Source: Paenimyroides viscosum | GTDB lineage: Bacteria; Bacteroidota; Bacteroidia; Flavobacteriales; Flavobacteriaceae | Length of the DNA stretch: 32,991 nucleotides | NCBI RefSeq assembly: GCF_003858535.1 | Contig: NZ_RQTJ01000033.1 | Span: 1-32,991 of the forward strand | Reading direction: 5' to 3' | Part shown: positions 30,816 to 32,991 of the stretch, piece after piece | Layout of the letters: each line of letters begins with the position of its first letter | Position numbering within the stretch: position 1 is the stretch's first letter | Position numbers and translations under genes: made by a program | Notes under the pieces: model-generated | The model's input: the letters and a program-made list of their open reading frames with translations, nothing else | What the model was told of the DNA's origin: nothing | Database searches by the model: none

Positions 30816-31630
30816 TATTTAGTGTAAAAGTAAATTAACAGTCCAATTCCAATCACAATTCTATACCAGCCCCAAAATTTAAATCCGTATTTTGTAAGTA
30901 CGGCAATGAATGTTTTTACAGCAATTAAAGCGGTTATAAATGCAATAACGTTACCAATTATGAACAATATAATGTGGTGCTGATCTTGCAAAATCATTTC
31001 GTAACCTTTCATTTCGGTTGCTGTTCCTTTGCCCCAGGTTTTTACAAAAATGGAGTAAACCGTAACAGCTAACATGGTTGGAACAGCTAAAAAGAACGAA
31101 AATTCTGCGGCTGCTTTTCTGCTTAAACCTTGCGTCATACCACCGATGATTGATGCTGCCGAACGTGATGTTCCAGGCATCATTGCCAAACATTGCCAAA
31201 AACCAATGGTAATTGCCGTTTTAAACGTAATGTCTTTTTCATCGTGAATTTTAGGGTTTTTAAACCAGCGATCTACAAATAAAAGTACGATTCCGCCGAT
31301 GACTAAAACCGATGAAATAGCAATTTGATTTCCCAGAACGGCTTCAATTTTATCATCTAACAAATAACCCAATCCCAATGCAGGAATCACGGCAAATGCC
31401 AGTTTGTAGTAGAATTGCAGGTTACTGAAATCGAAGAATTTCTTCCAATATAAAACTACAATCGATAAGATCGCTCCAAACTGTATTGAAACCTGAAACA
31501 TCTTTAAAAACTCAGACTCTTCCATTCCTAGAAGAGCCGCAGTAAAGCCCATGTGAGCTGTAGATGAAATAGGTAAATATTCTGTTAGTCCTTCAACAAT
31601 TGCAATGATGATGGCTTGTAATAAATCCAT
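30815..31630 (-). CDS. uppP: Undecaprenyl-diphosphatase (BacA/UppP)
   Basis: 271 residues, about eight hydrophobic segments. Signature EGLTEYLPISSTAHM near the N-terminus and MPGTSRSAASIIGGMTQGL in the middle, which together form the active site. It recycles the lipid carrier of cell-wall synthesis by removing a phosphate from undecaprenyl diphosphate, and can give low-level bacitracin tolerance. It is 11 nt after the DUF3098 gene and overlaps truB. Confidence 0.96.
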   Translation of the reverse strand: MDLLQAIIIAIVEGLTEYLPISSTAHMGFTAALLGMEESEFLKMFQVSIQFGAILSIVVLYWKKFFDFSNLQFYYKLAFAVIPALGLGYLLDDKIEAVLGNQIAISSVLVIGGIVLLFVDRWFKNPKIHDEKDITFKTAITIGFWQCLAMMPGTSRSAASIIGGMTQGLSRKAAAEFSFFLAVPTMLAVTVYSIFVKTWGKGTATEMKGYEMILQDQHHIILFIIGNVIAFITALIAVKTFIAVLTKYGFKFWGWYRIVIGIGLLIYFYTK

Positions 31631-31641
31631 TTATAAGGTTT

Positions 31642-31884
31642 TTATGATTTTTTTGCAGGGTTTTTAAAGATCGAATAAATGCAGATTCCAAAACCAATAA
31701 AAATTACGGTTGGTGCTAAACGAATTCTTCTGAAACTGAAAACAGCTTCGTTAAAAACATTTGGATCTTCACTGTTTCCGCCTGCCATTAGTAAAAAGCC
31801 TAAAGCAATTACCGCGACACCTGCCAATAAAAGTACGTAGTTCTGTTTGCTGAACAAAAATGATTTTTCGGTATTATTTTCCAT
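31642..31884 (-). CDS. DUF3098 domain membrane protein
   Basis: 80 residues with two hydrophobic segments (about 16-30 and 56-68) linked by GGNSEDPNVFNEAVFSFRRIRLAP. The conserved SFRRIRLAP piece fits DUF3098, a small family found almost only in Bacteroidota between ftsX and uppP. Function unknown; the position suggests a role near the divisome or cell-wall lipid carrier. Spacings are 3 nt to ftsX and 11 nt to uppP. Confidence 0.88.
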   Translation of the reverse strand: MENNTEKSFLFSKQNYVLLLAGVAVIALGFLLMAGGNSEDPNVFNEAVFSFRRIRLAPTVIFIGFGICIYSIFKNPAKKS

Positions 31885-31887
31885 AAG

Positions 31888-32766
31888 TTACAGGTATAAA
31901 TCGTCTGATTTTAAATTTAAAAAGCGTTGCGTTGCAAAATACGTGCTAATGTAGGTAATGATTATTCCCACAATAAATACGGCTCCGCATACTAAAACTA
32001 TCGACTGTACATCGCTTAATAATCCTAATGTTGGTAGTTTGCTGTCTGCATAAGCTGTTAACGCCAAAATACCAATGATTGCCAAAACCGATCCTATTAC
32101 ACCCAATTTTACGCTTGTAATGATGAATGGTTTACGAATGAACGATTTTGTTGCACCAACCATTTGCATTGTTTTTATAATGAAACGTTTTGAATAGATC
32201 GATAAACGCAGCGAACTGTTAATTAAAAGTATCGATATAAAAGCGAAAACGCCACTGATTATTAAAATCCAGAAACTGATTGTTTTTATGTTTTTGTTCA
32301 CTAAATCAACCAATTGCGAATCGTAAACAACTTCGTCAACCAACGGGTTTTCTTTAATGCCTATTTCAATATCTTTGATAGAATCTTTTTCAACGTAAGC
32401 ACCGTTAAAGTGTAAATCGAACGAATGTTGCAATGGATTAAAGCCCAAAAATTTCACAAAATCTTCACCAATTGTTTTTTGATGTGCGTTAGCTGCCGAA
32501 TCTTTATGAACAAAAGTAAGGTCTTTAATAAATTTCTGCTGACCTAATTCGGTTTGATAGGCTGCAAGCTGTGTTTCGTTTACATTCTCTTTAAAATAAA
32601 TCGACATTGGAATGTTTTCCTTAAAATTGTTCGATATTTTTTCATAATTAATAACGAACATTCCTAATGATCCCAACAAAAACAACACTAAAAAAATACT
32701 TAAAATAACCGAAAAGTAAGACGATATTAATCTGCGCTTTTGATATTTTTCGTACGCTGTAGCCAT
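31888..32766 (-). CDS. ftsX: Cell division protein FtsX
   Basis: 292 residues. One N-terminal membrane segment (about 17-37), an extracytoplasmic loop starting FKENIPMSIYFKENVNE, and three C-terminal segments (FWILIISGVFAFISILLI, VIGSVLAIIGILALTA, VLVCGAVFIVGIIITYIS). The cytoplasmic loop QMVGATKSFIRKPFI is typical of FtsX. With FtsE it forms an ABC-type complex that activates cell-wall hydrolases at the septum; ftsE is not in the window. First gene of the leftward operon ftsX-DUF3098-uppP-truB, a widely shared flavobacterial order. Confidence 0.94.
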   Translation of the reverse strand: MATAYEKYQKRRLISSYFSVILSIFLVLFLLGSLGMFVINYEKISNNFKENIPMSIYFKENVNETQLAAYQTELGQQKFIKDLTFVHKDSAANAHQKTIGEDFVKFLGFNPLQHSFDLHFNGAYVEKDSIKDIEIGIKENPLVDEVVYDSQLVDLVNKNIKTISFWILIISGVFAFISILLINSSLRLSIYSKRFIIKTMQMVGATKSFIRKPFIITSVKLGVIGSVLAIIGILALTAYADSKLPTLGLLSDVQSIVLVCGAVFIVGIIITYISTYFATQRFLNLKSDDLYL

Positions 32767-32863
32767 AATTTTATTATTTAGAGGGTAAAGATAATAAACA
32801 ATTTAAATATATACTTAACCATTTTTTAGAATGTTGAATTAGAATGCTGAAAAAGCAATCTTT

Positions 32864-32921
32864 ATCAAGCTTCTCATTACGATCCTTGCATAAAAAGGAT
32901 ATTCCGGAACAAGTCCGGAAT
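32864..32921. repeat. Truncated double stem-loop element
   Basis: ATCAAGC (32864-32870) runs straight into TTCTCAT: the interior of the left arm (15 nt of the intact form at 29369) is missing. The right arm is intact, ATTCCGGA with loop ACAAG and complement (32901-32921). In the 225-nt end region upstream of ftsX, where I see no gene. Confidence 0.65.
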
Positions 32922-32991
32922 ATTTAAAGTAACCCATAGTGCATTATTAAACGAGATTAATTTTTAGGTTGTTAATATTTCTGTCGAATAC

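Noticed and set aside
1..32991. tRNA, rRNA and CRISPR arrays
   Set aside because: No cloverleaf with a T-arm GTTCRA pattern and CCA-side stem was seen by eye. The direct repeats present are only paired copies, with no spacer array.

Overview
The window comes from the chromosome of a low-GC Flavobacteriaceae bacterium (phylum Bacteroidota), most likely of the Flavobacterium/Myroides group; I cannot name the species. Support for this: the block mutY-ssb-gldE-gldD beside HU and RNase G, which matches the layout I know from Flavobacterium johnsoniae; gliding/type IX secretion genes; DUF3078 and DUF3098 proteins; Bacteroidota-type promoters (TAnnTTTG at -7); and few Shine-Dalgarno sequences. Coding density is high. 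No gap exceeds 300 bases, and I see no rRNA, tRNA, CRISPR array, transposase or phage gene.

Layout. 1-3.5 kb: mutY-ssb-gldE-gldD, read leftwards. 3.5-5.1 kb: a coupled GNAT acetyltransferase and ornithine/alanine-racemase-like gene. 5.2-7.4 kb: HU, a 30-codon very basic protein (probably ribosomal) and RNase G. 7.5-8.9 kb: two tandem outer-membrane barrels. 9.1-12.6 kb: tadA, then divergent dxs with a DUF3078 gene. 12.8-17.1 kb: a third barrel facing the leftward group asnS, rpoN and a PAP2-like membrane protein. 17.2-18.8 kb: two tandem paralogous lipoproteins and a DinB-type protein. 19-21.5 kb: a YqiA-like hydrolase translationally coupled to a frameshifted class B1 metallo-beta-lactamase, a DUF3060 protein and a DUF6642-like protein. 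21.7-22.5 kb: a broken exported protein gene. 22.6-23.9 kb: pyrH-frr. 23.9-25.4 kb: a RelE/ParE toxin-antitoxin pair beside a patatin-like lipase. 25.4-29.3 kb: a thioredoxin-like protein, a lipoprotein, a cupin/JmjC-like protein, a PEP mutase/isocitrate lyase-family protein and a CBS-pair protein. 29.5-32.8 kb: a YiiX-like hydrolase and the leftward group ftsX-DUF3098-uppP-truB.

Most genes are housekeeping: DNA repair and single-strand binding, chromosome packing, RNA processing and modification, isoprenoid and cell-wall lipid carrier synthesis, divisome control and pyrimidine nucleotides. Accessory signal lies mainly at 17-25 kb (duplicated lipoproteins, broken genes, toxin-antitoxin).

The most interesting points are: (1) the toxin-antitoxin pair sits between 26-bp direct repeats. 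Each repeat spells the last seven codons and stop of the neighbouring patatin gene, and the only difference is synonymous, which suggests insertion at the 3' end of that gene. (2) A family of intergenic double stem-loop elements has complementary loops, and its arm sequences vary while staying self-complementary. (3) The metallo-beta-lactamase is shifted out of frame just before its last zinc ligand. (4) A tiny basic gene lies between HU and RNase G.
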